In this document: positions 7,299-13,567 of the stretch, piece after piece
Layout: each line of letters opens with the position of its first letter
Numbering within the stretch: the first letter of the stretch is position 1
From: Paracoccaceae bacterium
Lineage (GTDB): Bacteria; Pseudomonadota; Alphaproteobacteria; Rhodobacterales; Rhodobacteraceae
NCBI GenBank assembly: GCA_026982255.1
Contig: JALSHL010000225.1
Coordinates: forward strand, 1-13,567
Length of the DNA stretch: 13,567 nucleotides
Direction: 5' to 3'
The notes under the pieces: generated by a model
Databases searched by the model: none
Told to the model about the DNA's origin: nothing
What the model saw: only the letters and a program-made list of their open reading frames with translations
Program-made: the position numbers and the translations under genes

Positions 7299-7329
7299 GG
7301 TTCCGGCACGGATATTGCACGCCGGAACC
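7299..7329 (+). other. Intercistronic RNA hairpin between the dioxygenase and the DUF442 gene
   Basis: GGTTCCGGC (7299-7307) is exactly complementary to GCCGGAACC (7321-7329), giving a 9-bp GC-rich stem with a 13-nt loop, 29 nt after the dioxygenase stop. No run of T follows, so it is not a standard intrinsic terminator. It more likely protects the upstream message from 3' exonucleases or tunes expression of the downstream genes. Confidence 0.55.
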
Positions 7330-7353
7330 GCAACTTCTTGTCAGGGGGCACCC

Positions 7354-7683
7354 ATGCAAATCCAGAAAGTCACCGAAAATTTCGCTCTGGGCGGACAAAT
7401 CACGCCTGCCGATGTGCCCCTTATCAAGGCGGCCGGGTTCAAAAGCATCATGTGCAACCGGCCGGACGGGGAATCCCTAGGCCAGCCGACCTCGGACATG
7501 ATCCGCAAAGCGGCCGAGGATCAGGGTATGAAGTTTTTCTATGTTCCCATGTCGCACAAGGGTATGGGCATGAACACCCTCGCCGATTTCCGCAAGGTGA
7601 TATCCGGTGAAAACGATCCAGTTTTTGCCTATTGCCGCACCGGCAACCGCTGCGCCATGCTCTGGAATGCCGCCCACAGCTAG
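7354..7683 (+). CDS. DUF442/TIGR01244-family sulfurtransferase (rhodanese-like), stand-alone
   Basis: A 109-residue protein of the DUF442 family, a dual-specificity-phosphatase-like fold with a rhodanese-type loop. Family marks are the N-terminal LGGQITPADV (12-21), CNRPD (34-38) and the active loop CRTGNR (94-99), whose six-residue C-R-x-G-x-R form is typical of sulfurtransferases; Cys94 should carry the persulfide. The ATG at 7354 has AGGGGG (7343-7348) 5 nt upstream; an ATG at 7297 would put the hairpin inside the coding region and is unlikely. The protein ends only 10 residues after the active loop, shorter than many relatives of 130-140 residues. The SulP gene follows after 15 nt. It probably passes sulfur between glutathione persulfide and thiosulfate or other carriers; the direction is unknown. 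Confidence 0.87.
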   Translation: MQIQKVTENFALGGQITPADVPLIKAAGFKSIMCNRPDGESLGQPTSDMIRKAAEDQGMKFFYVPMSHKGMGMNTLADFRKVISGENDPVFAYCRTGNRCAMLWNAAHS

Positions 7684-7698
7684 GCAGGAGCCTGCATC

Positions 7699-9441
7699 AT
7701 GTTGAAACGCTATTTTCCCATTTTCGAGTGGGCCGCCACCTATGATCGCGACACGTTGAGCAGCGATATGGTTGCCGCCGTGATCGTGACGATCATGCTG
7801 ATCCCGCAATCGCTGGCCTATGCCCTGCTGGCAGGGCTGCCGGCCGAGGTGGGCCTGTATGCCTCTATCGCGCCGCTGGTGATCTATGCGGTGTTCGGCA
7901 CCTCGCGCGCGCTGGCAGTCGGGCCGGTGGCGGTGGCCTCGTTGATGACGGCGGCGGCGGTCGGCAATCTGGCGCAGCAGGGAACAGCGGAATACTACGG
8001 CGCGGCGATTGCGCTGGCGCTGATTTCGGGGCTGATGCTGACGGTGATGGGACTGTTGCGGCTGGGGTTTCTGGCCAATTTCCTGTCGCATCCGGTGATT
8101 TCCGGTTTCATCACGGCATCCGGCATCATCATTGCGACAGCGCAGTTGAAGCATATCCTCGGGATCAATGCGGGCGGGCACAACCTGTATGAACTCGTGA
8201 TCTCGATTGGCGAACACATCTCCGAAACCAATTTCATCACCCTGACCATAGGTGTATTTGCCACCGCCTTCCTGTTCTGGGTGCGCAAGAACCTGAAGCC
8301 GCTGCTGCGCAAATGGGGTCTCGGGCCGCGTATGGCGGATATTCTGGCCAAAACCGGGCCGGTGCTGGCCGTGGCGGTCACGACGCTGGCAACCTTCGGT
8401 TTCGGGCTGGCCGACAAGGGCGTGAAAATCGTCGGCGAGATCCCGCAGGGTTTGCCGACGCCGCGTATCCCCGCCTTTGACCTGGAACTCTGGAGCGCCA
8501 TTGCTGTCCCTGCCCTGCTGATCGCCATTGTCGGCTATGTCGAGACCATTTCGGTCGCCCAGACCCTCGCGGCCAAACGGCGCCAGCGGATCGATCCGGA
8601 TCAGGAGCTGATTGCGCTTGGCACCGCCAATATCGGCTCGGCCGTCTCGGGCGGGTTTCCGGTGACCGGCGGGTTCTCCCGTTCGGTTGTAAACTTCGAC
8701 GCGGGGGCACAAACGCCGGCGGCGGGGGCCTATACGGCGGTCGGCATCGCGCTGGCGACACTGTTCCTGACGCCGCTGCTGGAATATCTGCCCAAGGCGA
8801 CGCTGGCGGCCACTATTATCGTGGCGGTGCTGTCGCTGATCGACCTCGGCGCGCTGAAACGGACATGGGCCTATTCCAAGGGCGATTTCGCGGCCATGCT
8901 GGCAACCATCCTGATCACGCTGGGCTTCGGTGTCGAACTGGGAATTTCCGCCGGCGTCGGGCTGTCGATCTTCCTGCATCTCTATCGCACCTCGCGGCCC
9001 CATTCGGCCATCGTCGGACAAGTGCCGGGCACCGAGCATTTCCGCAACATCAAGCGACACGAAGTCGTGGTTACGCCGGAGATCCTGTCGATCCGCATTG
9101 ACGAGAGCCTCTATTTCGCCAACGCGCGCTTTCTGGAGGACCTGATCAACGACGCGGTTGCCGCCGATCCGGCCATCGAACATGTCATCCTGATGTGTCC
9201 GGCAGTGAACTTTATCGATGCCTCGGCGCTGGAAAGTCTGGAGGCGATCAACAGCCGCCTGCACGACGCCGGCATCAAGCTGCACCTGACCGAGGTAAAA
9301 GGGCCGGTGATGGATCGCCTGAAACGCTCGCATTTCCTTGACGAGCTGACCGGGCGGGTGTTCCTGACGCAATACGACGCGATCAGGGCGATCAATCCGC
9401 ATGCGGCGGAACGGGCGTTGAAGGCGCAACGTCAGGTCTGA
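7699..9441 (+). CDS. SulP (SLC26-family) anion transporter with C-terminal STAS domain
   Basis: Inner-membrane anion transporter of 580 residues. The sulfate-transporter core begins at once with MLIPQSLAYALLAGLPAEVGLY (33-54) and GTSRALAVGPVAV (67-79). Later conserved pieces include ANFLSHPVISGFITASG and SAVSGGFPVTGGFSRSVVN. The membrane part ends near residue 430, followed by a STAS domain (about 450-565) with the nucleotide-contacting loop NFIDASALESL (504-514). The ribosome site AGGAG (7686-7690) sits inside a small dyad (GCAGG/CCTGC), 8 nt before the ATG. As third gene of the persulfide operon it could export sulfite or sulfate, the end products of persulfide oxidation, or exchange bicarbonate or another anion. 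SulP proteins are usually importers, so the direction is open. The family is certain. Confidence 0.92.
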   Translation: MLKRYFPIFEWAATYDRDTLSSDMVAAVIVTIMLIPQSLAYALLAGLPAEVGLYASIAPLVIYAVFGTSRALAVGPVAVASLMTAAAVGNLAQQGTAEYYGAAIALALISGLMLTVMGLLRLGFLANFLSHPVISGFITASGIIIATAQLKHILGINAGGHNLYELVISIGEHISETNFITLTIGVFATAFLFWVRKNLKPLLRKWGLGPRMADILAKTGPVLAVAVTTLATFGFGLADKGVKIVGEIPQGLPTPRIPAFDLELWSAIAVPALLIAIVGYVETISVAQTLAAKRRQRIDPDQELIALGTANIGSAVSGGFPVTGGFSRSVVNFDAGAQTPAAGAYTAVGIALATLFLTPLLEYLPKATLAATIIVAVLSLIDLGALKRTWAYSKGDFAAMLATILITLGFGVELGISAGVGLSIFLHLYRTSRPHSAIVGQVPGTEHFRNIKRHEVVVTPEILSIRIDESLYFANARFLEDLINDAVAADPAIEHVILMCPAVNFIDASALESLEAINSRLHDAGIKLHLTEVKGPVMDRLKRSHFLDELTGRVFLTQYDAIRAINPHAAERALKAQRQV

Positions 9442-9494
9442 AAACAACTTGATTTGCGGTGATATCTTTGCAACCCTCGCGGCATTATAACGTG

Positions 9495-9519
9495 GGGGAG
9501 CTCCCCTGTTTTCGGGAGG
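9495..9519 (+). promoter_or_regulatory. Alternative hairpins covering the ribosome site of the formaldehyde dehydrogenase gene
   Basis: The perfect palindrome GGGGAGCTCCCC (9495-9506) is followed by TGTTTTC and the ribosome site GGGAGG (9514-9519). CTCCC (9501-9505) can pair either with the GGGAG before it or with GGGAG at 9514-9518, leaving an 8-nt loop and hiding the ribosome site. A -10-like TATAAC (9486-9491) is just upstream, without a convincing -35. This may be translational control, or only a weak terminator for the SulP gene. Confidence 0.35.
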
Positions 9520-9526
9520 TTTGAAA

Positions 9527-10639
9527 ATGAAAACACGCGCAGCCGTAGCATTCGAGGCGGGCAAGCCGCTGGAAATTGTCGAAGTCAATCTGGAAGGCCC
9601 CAAGGCCGGCGAGGTGCTGGTGGAAATCAAGGCCACCGGCATTTGCCATACTGACGAATTCACCCGATCCGGCGCCGATCCCGAAGGACTGTTCCCCGCT
9701 ATCCTCGGCCACGAGGGGGCCGGTGTGGTGCTGGAGGTCGGACCGGGCGTGACCAGCCTGAAACCGGGGGATCATGTGATCCCGCTCTATACGCCCGAGT
9801 GTCGCGAATGCGAGTATTGTCTGAACCCGAAAACCAACCTCTGCCAGTCAATCCGCAGCACGCAGGGTCAGGGGTTGATGCCTGACGGAACCAGCCGCTT
9901 CTCGCTGCCGGACGGGACGCCTATTCTGCACTACATGGGCTGTTCGACCTTTGCCAACCACACGGTTTTGCCGGAAATCGCGCTGGCGAAAATCCGCAAG
10001 GACGCGCCGTTCGACAAGGTGTGCTACATCGGCTGTGGCGTCACCACCGGCATCGGGGCAGTCATCAACACCGCCAAGGCCGAGATCGGCAGCCGGGCCA
10101 TCGTGTTCGGTCTGGGCGGTATCGGGCTGAACGTTGTGCAGGGGCTGCGGCTGGCCGGTGCCGACCAGATTGTCGGCGTGGACCTGAACGACGACAAGGC
10201 GGAAATGGCGCGGCGTTTCGGCATGACCGATTTCGTCAATCCTTCCAAGGTGAGCGGCGATCTTGTCGGACATCTGGTGGAGCTGACCGGCGGCGGGGCC
10301 GACTATACCTTTGACGCCACCGGCAACGTGGATGTTATGCGCACGGCACTGGAATCCGCGCACAAGGGCTGGGGCGAAAGCATCATCATCGGCGTGGCCC
10401 CTGCGGGTGCGGAAATCTCTACCCGTCCGTTCCAGTTGGTGACCGGGCGGAGCTGGCGCGGCACGGCCTTTGGCGGGGCGCGCGGACGCACGGATGTGCC
10501 GAAAATCGTGGACTGGTATATGGACGGCAAGATCGAGATCGACCCGATGATCACCCACAAGCTGACGCTGGACGAAATCAACAAGGGCTTCGATCTGATG
10601 CACGCAGGCGAATCCATCCGCGCCGTAGTGGAGTTCTGA
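9527..10639 (+). CDS. frmA: S-(hydroxymethyl)glutathione dehydrogenase / class III alcohol dehydrogenase
   Basis: Zinc- and NAD-dependent cytoplasmic enzyme that oxidises S-(hydroxymethyl)glutathione, formed from formaldehyde and glutathione, to S-formylglutathione; this class also reduces S-nitrosoglutathione. It has 370 residues. Catalytic zinc ligands are Cys40 (GICHTD), His62-Glu63 (GHEGAG) and Cys170 (GCGVTTG). The structural zinc has Cys92, Cys95, Cys98 and Cys106. The NAD fold has GLGGIG (195-200). Arg110 in IRSTQGQG corresponds to the class III arginine that binds the glutathione carboxylate. The ATG at 9527 is chosen because GGAGG (9515-9519) lies 7 nt upstream; the in-frame TTG at 9521 is too close to it. 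S-formylglutathione hydrolase follows after 4 nt. Names in use include frmA, adhC, adhI and flhA. Confidence 0.95.
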   Translation: MKTRAAVAFEAGKPLEIVEVNLEGPKAGEVLVEIKATGICHTDEFTRSGADPEGLFPAILGHEGAGVVLEVGPGVTSLKPGDHVIPLYTPECRECEYCLNPKTNLCQSIRSTQGQGLMPDGTSRFSLPDGTPILHYMGCSTFANHTVLPEIALAKIRKDAPFDKVCYIGCGVTTGIGAVINTAKAEIGSRAIVFGLGGIGLNVVQGLRLAGADQIVGVDLNDDKAEMARRFGMTDFVNPSKVSGDLVGHLVELTGGGADYTFDATGNVDVMRTALESAHKGWGESIIIGVAPAGAEISTRPFQLVTGRSWRGTAFGGARGRTDVPKIVDWYMDGKIEIDPMITHKLTLDEINKGFDLMHAGESIRAVVEF

Positions 10640-10643
10640 TCCC

Positions 10644-11477
10644 GTGAAAACCCTATCCGAAAACGCCTGCTTCGGCGGCACACAGGGCGTCTATAGCCAC
10701 GCCTCCGAAGCCTGTAATTGCGAAATGACCTTCGCCGTCTACCTGCCGCCACAAGCCAAGGAAGGGCCGGTGCCGGTATTGTGGTATCTGTCCGGCCTGA
10801 CCTGCACGCACGAAAACGCCATGATAAAGGCCGGCGCGCAGGCCTGGGCCGCCGAGGCGGGTATCGCGCTGGTGTTCCCCGACACCTCGCCGCGTGGCGA
10901 AGGGGTGGCGGATGACGAGGCCTATGACCTCGGGCAGGGGGCGGGTTTCTATGTCGATGCGACCGAAACGCCGTGGGCGCCGCATTTCCAGATGTGGCGT
11001 TACATCACCGACGAATTACCGAAACTGCTGTTCCGCAATTTCGACCTGCTGGAAGAGGCGCAGGGTATTACCGGCCATTCCATGGGCGGACACGGGGCGC
11101 TGACCATCGCCATGACCTACCCCGAGCGCTACAAATCCGTTTCGGCCTTTGCCCCGATTGCCAACCCGTCCGGTTCCGACTGGGGGCAAAAGCAGCTCCG
11201 CGCCTATCTGGGCGAGGATCCGGCGCGCTGGCAACGGCACGATGCCAGCATCCTGATGGCGGACAGGGGCTTCCCCGGGCATGTGCTGATCGACCAGGGC
11301 GCGGATGACCAGTTTCTGGACCTGCTAAAACCCGAGGCGCTGGCGGACGCGATTGCCAGACGGCGGCAACCGGCCACTTTCCGCATGCAGGCGGGATACG
11401 ACCATTCGTATTTCTTCGTCGCCACCTTCATGGAAGACCACATCAGCCACCACGCGGATATTCTGCACGGGCTTTAG
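10644..11477 (+). CDS. fghA: S-formylglutathione hydrolase
   Basis: Serine hydrolase of 277 residues, the normal length, releasing formate and glutathione from S-formylglutathione, the second step of glutathione-dependent formaldehyde oxidation. The esterase-D fold shows [11 protein letters not shown] (48-58), the nucleophile elbow GHSMGG (144-149, Ser146), the acid in GADDQFL (Asp222) and the histidine in GYDHSYFF (His254). The start is GTG at 10644, 4 nt after the dehydrogenase stop, with GGAG (10630-10633) 10 nt upstream and inside the end of the dehydrogenase gene, so the two are co-translated. Its TAG stop overlaps by 4 nt the TAA stop of folD on the other strand. An equivalent name is frmB. 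Confidence 0.95.
   Translation: MKTLSENACFGGTQGVYSHASEACNCEMTFAVYLPPQAKEGPVPVLWYLSGLTCTHENAMIKAGAQAWAAEAGIALVFPDTSPRGEGVADDEAYDLGQGAGFYVDATETPWAPHFQMWRYITDELPKLLFRNFDLLEEAQGITGHSMGGHGALTIAMTYPERYKSVSAFAPIANPSGSDWGQKQLRAYLGEDPARWQRHDASILMADRGFPGHVLIDQGADDQFLDLLKPEALADAIARRRQPATFRMQAGYDHSYFFVATFMEDHISHHADILHGL
11474..11477. other. Convergent 4-nt gene overlap (fghA/folD)
   Basis: The sequence TTAG holds the TAG of fghA (11475-11477, plus) and the TAA of folD (11474-11476, minus). No terminator can fit between the coding regions, so transcripts from both operons must run into the opposing gene. Confidence 0.85.
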
Positions 11478-12373
11478 GCGGTCAGCCCTTCGGGTTCCGC
11501 CAGACCGTTCATGCGGCAACAGGCGGTCACGGTGTTGGCCAGCAGCACCGCGATCGTCATCGGGCCGACACCGCCGGGCACGGGGGTAATCGCGCCCGCG
11601 ACAGCCGAGACCGAGGCGAACTCCACATCCCCGACCAGCCGCATTTTGCCCTCGCCGCGTTCCGGTGCGGGGATGCGGTTTATGCCGACGTCAATCACCG
11701 TGGCCCCCGGTTTTACCCAGTCGCCGGTGATCATTTCCGGCCGGCCGACCGCCGCTACGAGGATATCGGCGCGTTTGCAGACTTCCTCGATATTCTTGGT
11801 GCGGGAATGGGCGATGGTCACGGTGCAGCTGTCCTTGAGCAACAGTTGCGCCATCGGTTTGCCGACAATATTCGAGCGCCCGACCACCACGGCATCCATA
11901 CCGGAAAGCGAACCGTGCCGGTCGCGCAGCATCATCAGGCAGCCGAGCGGCGTGCAGGGCACCATCGCCTTTTGCCCCGTTGCCAGCAGACCGACGTTGG
12001 AAATATGAAACCCGTCCACATCCTTTTCCGGCGCGATGGCGTTGATCACCGTCGCCTCGTCGATATGGTCCGGCACCGGCAGCTGGCACAGGATGCCATG
12101 CACGGCAGGGTCGTTGTTCAACTGGTCGATCAGGGCCAGCAGATCGGCCTCGGGCGTGTCCGCCGGCAGTTTATGTTCGAAGGAGTTCATCCCGCACTCG
12201 ACGGTCTGCCTGCCCTTGTTGCGCACATAAACCTCGCTCGCGGGGTCCTCGCCGACCAGAACCACGGCCAGACCGGGGGTGATACCGTGTTCTTCCTTCA
12301 GACGGGCCACATGGGTTGCAACCTTTTCGCGCACAGTGGCAGCGAAAGCCTTGCCGTCGATGATGTCTGCCAT
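11474..12373 (-). CDS. folD: Bifunctional methylenetetrahydrofolate dehydrogenase / methenyltetrahydrofolate cyclohydrolase
   Basis: Cytoplasmic enzyme of 299 residues interconverting methylene-, methenyl- and 10-formyl-tetrahydrofolate with NADP. Catalytic Tyr49 and Lys53 lie in SEVYVRNKG, the folate-site QLPVP is at 97-101 and KDVDGFH at 117-123. The nucleotide loop GRSNIVGKP is at 165-173, and the C-terminal [10 protein letters not shown] is at 264-273. The start at 12373 is preferred because AAGGAGA (minus strand, 12379-12385) lies 5 nt upstream and the protein then begins [10 protein letters not shown], as in other FolD proteins. The frame stays open to 12433 but that start is unsupported. 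The ribosome site overlaps the stop of the upstream exported-protein gene. It acts with Fhs to carry formate-derived carbon into the folate pool or back. Confidence 0.96.
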   Translation of the reverse strand: MADIIDGKAFAATVREKVATHVARLKEEHGITPGLAVVLVGEDPASEVYVRNKGRQTVECGMNSFEHKLPADTPEADLLALIDQLNNDPAVHGILCQLPVPDHIDEATVINAIAPEKDVDGFHISNVGLLATGQKAMVPCTPLGCLMMLRDRHGSLSGMDAVVVGRSNIVGKPMAQLLLKDSCTVTIAHSRTKNIEEVCKRADILVAAVGRPEMITGDWVKPGATVIDVGINRIPAPERGEGKMRLVGDVEFASVSAVAGAITPVPGGVGPMTIAVLLANTVTACCRMNGLAEPEGLTA

Positions 12374-12383
12374 CGGGTTCTCC

Positions 12384-13109
12384 TTAAGGTCCGGTTGCCT
12401 CGGTAATAACCAGATCGTCGTTAAACACAACACCGCTTGTCATCGAAGGCGGCGCATATAGCCCAAAATGGGCCTGCGTGAACAATCCGCGCCCCCTCCG
12501 CACCGGTGCTACCGATACGAGAACATCGTTTTGCCAGACTTTGGCATAGCCGTTTTCCGGGTCGAAATGCAGTTCCACCGTCAGCTTGACCCACTCGCGC
12601 ATCGGAAATCTGACGGTTTCTGTCTGGAAGCTATAGTCGGATCGCCCATTCACAGGCACATGCATCAGATGGACAATTCCCTTGTCGCTCAGGTTCACCA
12701 GAACCGGATCCCATGTATCGCGGGTGGTATGATCGAGGGTGGCAAAGCTGAACCACTCCCCCGGTCTGATTTCCATATCGAGCCAGACCCATAATTCGAT
12801 ATTCACCGGCGTCCGGAAGGCCCCTCCCGCCAGTTTATAAAGCTGGATCGTCGGATAGGCACGGTGATTGTTGTTCTGCCAGAAGCTGCTGGGGCGGTTT
12901 GCACCGAACATCCAGCCCTTGTGCGCAGAGCGCCCCGAGCGCACCTGCTCTTCGGACAATTCGTGCGACGAGGTCTCCTTGTCGTTCTGCGGGACAATAT
13001 AGAACCCGTCGAAATCGCTTACCTGTTCGAAACTGGTTGAAAAGACACGCGGTTGCGCCTGTATCGCTGTCGCCAGCAGGGACAGCAGAACGAAAAGAAG
13101 CTGCCTCAA
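12384..13109 (-). CDS. Exported protein of unknown function, predicted all-beta (concanavalin-like) fold
   Basis: A 241-residue protein not confidently recognised. It starts with TTG at 13109, whose last two bases overlap the TGA stop of fhs, with GAGGG 6 nt upstream; no ATG or GTG is better placed. The frame is open to 13358 but that part is a shadow of fhs. Residues 1-18 form a Sec signal peptide (MRQLLF, a Leu/Ala core, AIQA then QP). There is no lipobox cysteine. The mature part is rich in aromatic and polar residues with strand-like alternation: SAHKGW (61-66), [11 protein letters not shown] (104-114), [10 protein letters not shown] (173-182), [10 protein letters not shown] (189-198), AHFGLYAP (213-220) and a closing NDDLVI (230-235). 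This pattern resembles LamG/concanavalin-like sugar-binding or polysaccharide-lyase domains, but no catalytic motif is certain. It lies between fhs and folD. Confidence 0.78.
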   Translation of the reverse strand: MRQLLFVLLSLLATAIQAQPRVFSTSFEQVSDFDGFYIVPQNDKETSSHELSEEQVRSGRSAHKGWMFGANRPSSFWQNNNHRAYPTIQLYKLAGGAFRTPVNIELWVWLDMEIRPGEWFSFATLDHTTRDTWDPVLVNLSDKGIVHLMHVPVNGRSDYSFQTETVRFPMREWVKLTVELHFDPENGYAKVWQNDVLVSVAPVRRGRGLFTQAHFGLYAPPSMTSGVVFNDDLVITEATGP

Positions 13110-13567
13110 AACAAACCCTCGATCTGTCCAGCCCCGTTCAGCATGATCGACTCGGCCGACGGGGTGCGGGGCAGGCCCGGCATGGTCATGATCTGGCCGC
13201 AGATCACCACAACGAAACCGGCACCGGCGGACAGGCGCACCTCGCGGATCGGCACGGAATGGCCGATGGGTGCGCCGCGCAGGTCGGGGTCGGTGGAGAA
13301 ACTGTATTGGGTTTTCGCCATGCAGATCGGCAGGTGGCCATAACCGGCATCCTCCCATTCACGCAACTGGGCGCGGATTTTCTTGTCGGCCATGACCTCG
13401 TCGGCACGGTAGATGCGCTTGGCGATGGTCTCGATCTTCTCGAACAGGGGCATATCGTCGGGATAGAGCGGCGCGAATTGCGCTGCACCGCTGTCGGCCA
13501 GTTCCGCCACCCTTTCGGCCAGATCTCGAGCGCCCTCGCCACCATCGGCCCAGTGCTTGCTCAGTAT
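13106..13567 (-). CDS. fhs: Formate-tetrahydrofolate ligase, C-terminal part (5' truncated by window edge)
   Basis: ATP-dependent ligase making 10-formyl-tetrahydrofolate from formate. The last 153 residues are visible and the frame is open to the window end, so about 400 N-terminal residues are missing. Typical sequence includes [16 protein letters not shown] at the edge, [26 protein letters not shown], the highly conserved [20 protein letters not shown], and [18 protein letters not shown] at the C terminus. All match the ligase family, with Gln in a position where Glu is common ([12 protein letters not shown]). The TGA stop overlaps the TTG start of the exported protein, and folD follows, so fhs is probably an early gene of this operon. 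It connects to the divergent plus-strand formaldehyde oxidation genes through formate. Confidence 0.95.
   Translation of the reverse strand: MLSKHWADGGEGARDLAERVAELADSGAAQFAPLYPDDMPLFEKIETIAKRIYRADEVMADKKIRAQLREWEDAGYGHLPICMAKTQYSFSTDPDLRGAPIGHSVPIREVRLSAGAGFVVVICGQIMTMPGLPRTPSAESIMLNGAGQIEGLF

Noticed and set aside
7297..7353. Upstream start for the DUF442 gene
   Set aside because: The added residues are not family-like, the segment contains the hairpin, and the ATG at 7354 has its own ribosome site and gives the standard N terminus.
9495..9512. Intrinsic terminator for the SulP gene
   Set aside because: The palindrome is only a 4-bp stem if a loop is allowed and is followed by just TGTTTT; it is better recorded as a leader structure of the next gene.
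9521..9526. TTG start two codons upstream for the formaldehyde dehydrogenase
   Set aside because: It lies only 1 nt after the ribosome site; the ATG at 9527 is correctly spaced.
7477..9663. 728-codon open frame on the minus strand across the SulP gene and its flanks
   Set aside because: It runs antisense to SulP and to parts of the DUF442 and dehydrogenase genes; its translation is rich in Arg, Gln and His with no domain pattern, as expected for a GC-rich shadow frame.
12374..12433. N-terminal extension of FolD
   Set aside because: The extra 20 codons overlap the exported-protein gene and lack a ribosome site; FolD proteins begin at the MADIIDG region.
13110..13358. N-terminal extension of the exported protein
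   Set aside because: This stretch is the fhs coding region in another frame, and an internal signal peptide at residue 83 would make no sense.
1..13567. CRISPR arrays, tRNA genes, insertion sequences, integrases or attachment sites
   Set aside because: No regularly spaced direct repeats, cloverleaf-like sequences, transposase motifs or terminal repeats were seen on either strand.

Overview
The window looks like part of an alphaproteobacterial chromosome, most likely from the Rhodobacteraceae (roseobacter/Rhodobacter group). The grounds are high GC, dense gene packing with many 4-nt ATGA-type overlaps, and gene content: a Liv-type ABC importer, glutathione-dependent formaldehyde oxidation next to fhs/folD, and a persulfide dioxygenase operon behind a BigR/SqrR-like operator. 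This is inference from gene content; no rRNA or other marker is present. There is no tRNA, CRISPR array, insertion sequence or other mobile element. No stretch over 300 bases lacks a gene; the longest gaps are about 80-85 nt (6324-6405, 7270-7353, 9442-9526).

Layout. (1) 1-4521, plus strand: a tight operon with the end of livG, then livF, livH and livM, closed by an alpha/beta hydrolase of the arylformamidase-like type. The substrate-binding protein is not visible and probably lies upstream. (2) 4573-6323, plus strand: three coupled genes for a short DksA/TraR-type zinc protein, a 67-residue acidic helical protein and an APC-family amino-acid permease. (3) 6334-9441, plus strand: a sulfur operon with a palindromic operator over a promoter, then a persulfide dioxygenase-type metallo-hydrolase, a stand-alone DUF442 (rhodanese-like) sulfurtransferase and a SulP/STAS anion transporter. 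(4) 9527-11477, plus strand: S-(hydroxymethyl)glutathione dehydrogenase and S-formylglutathione hydrolase, which take formaldehyde to formate. (5) 11474-13567, minus strand: the end of fhs (formate-tetrahydrofolate ligase), an exported protein of unknown function with a TTG start, and folD. folD converges on fghA with a 4-nt overlap.

How they may work together. Regions 4 and 5 form a continuous C1 route: formaldehyde, glutathione adduct, formylglutathione, formate, then formyl- and methylene-tetrahydrofolate. Region 3 handles glutathione persulfide arising from sulfide. Sulfide and formaldehyde are both products of methanethiol oxidase, and methanethiol is a common intermediate of DMSP breakdown in roseobacters. 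The neighbourhood could therefore be a downstream module for both halves of methanethiol. No methanethiol oxidase is in the window, so this is a hypothesis. The least explained items are the exported protein inside the folate operon, the DksA-like/small-protein/permease trio, and the SulP transporter in the persulfide operon.
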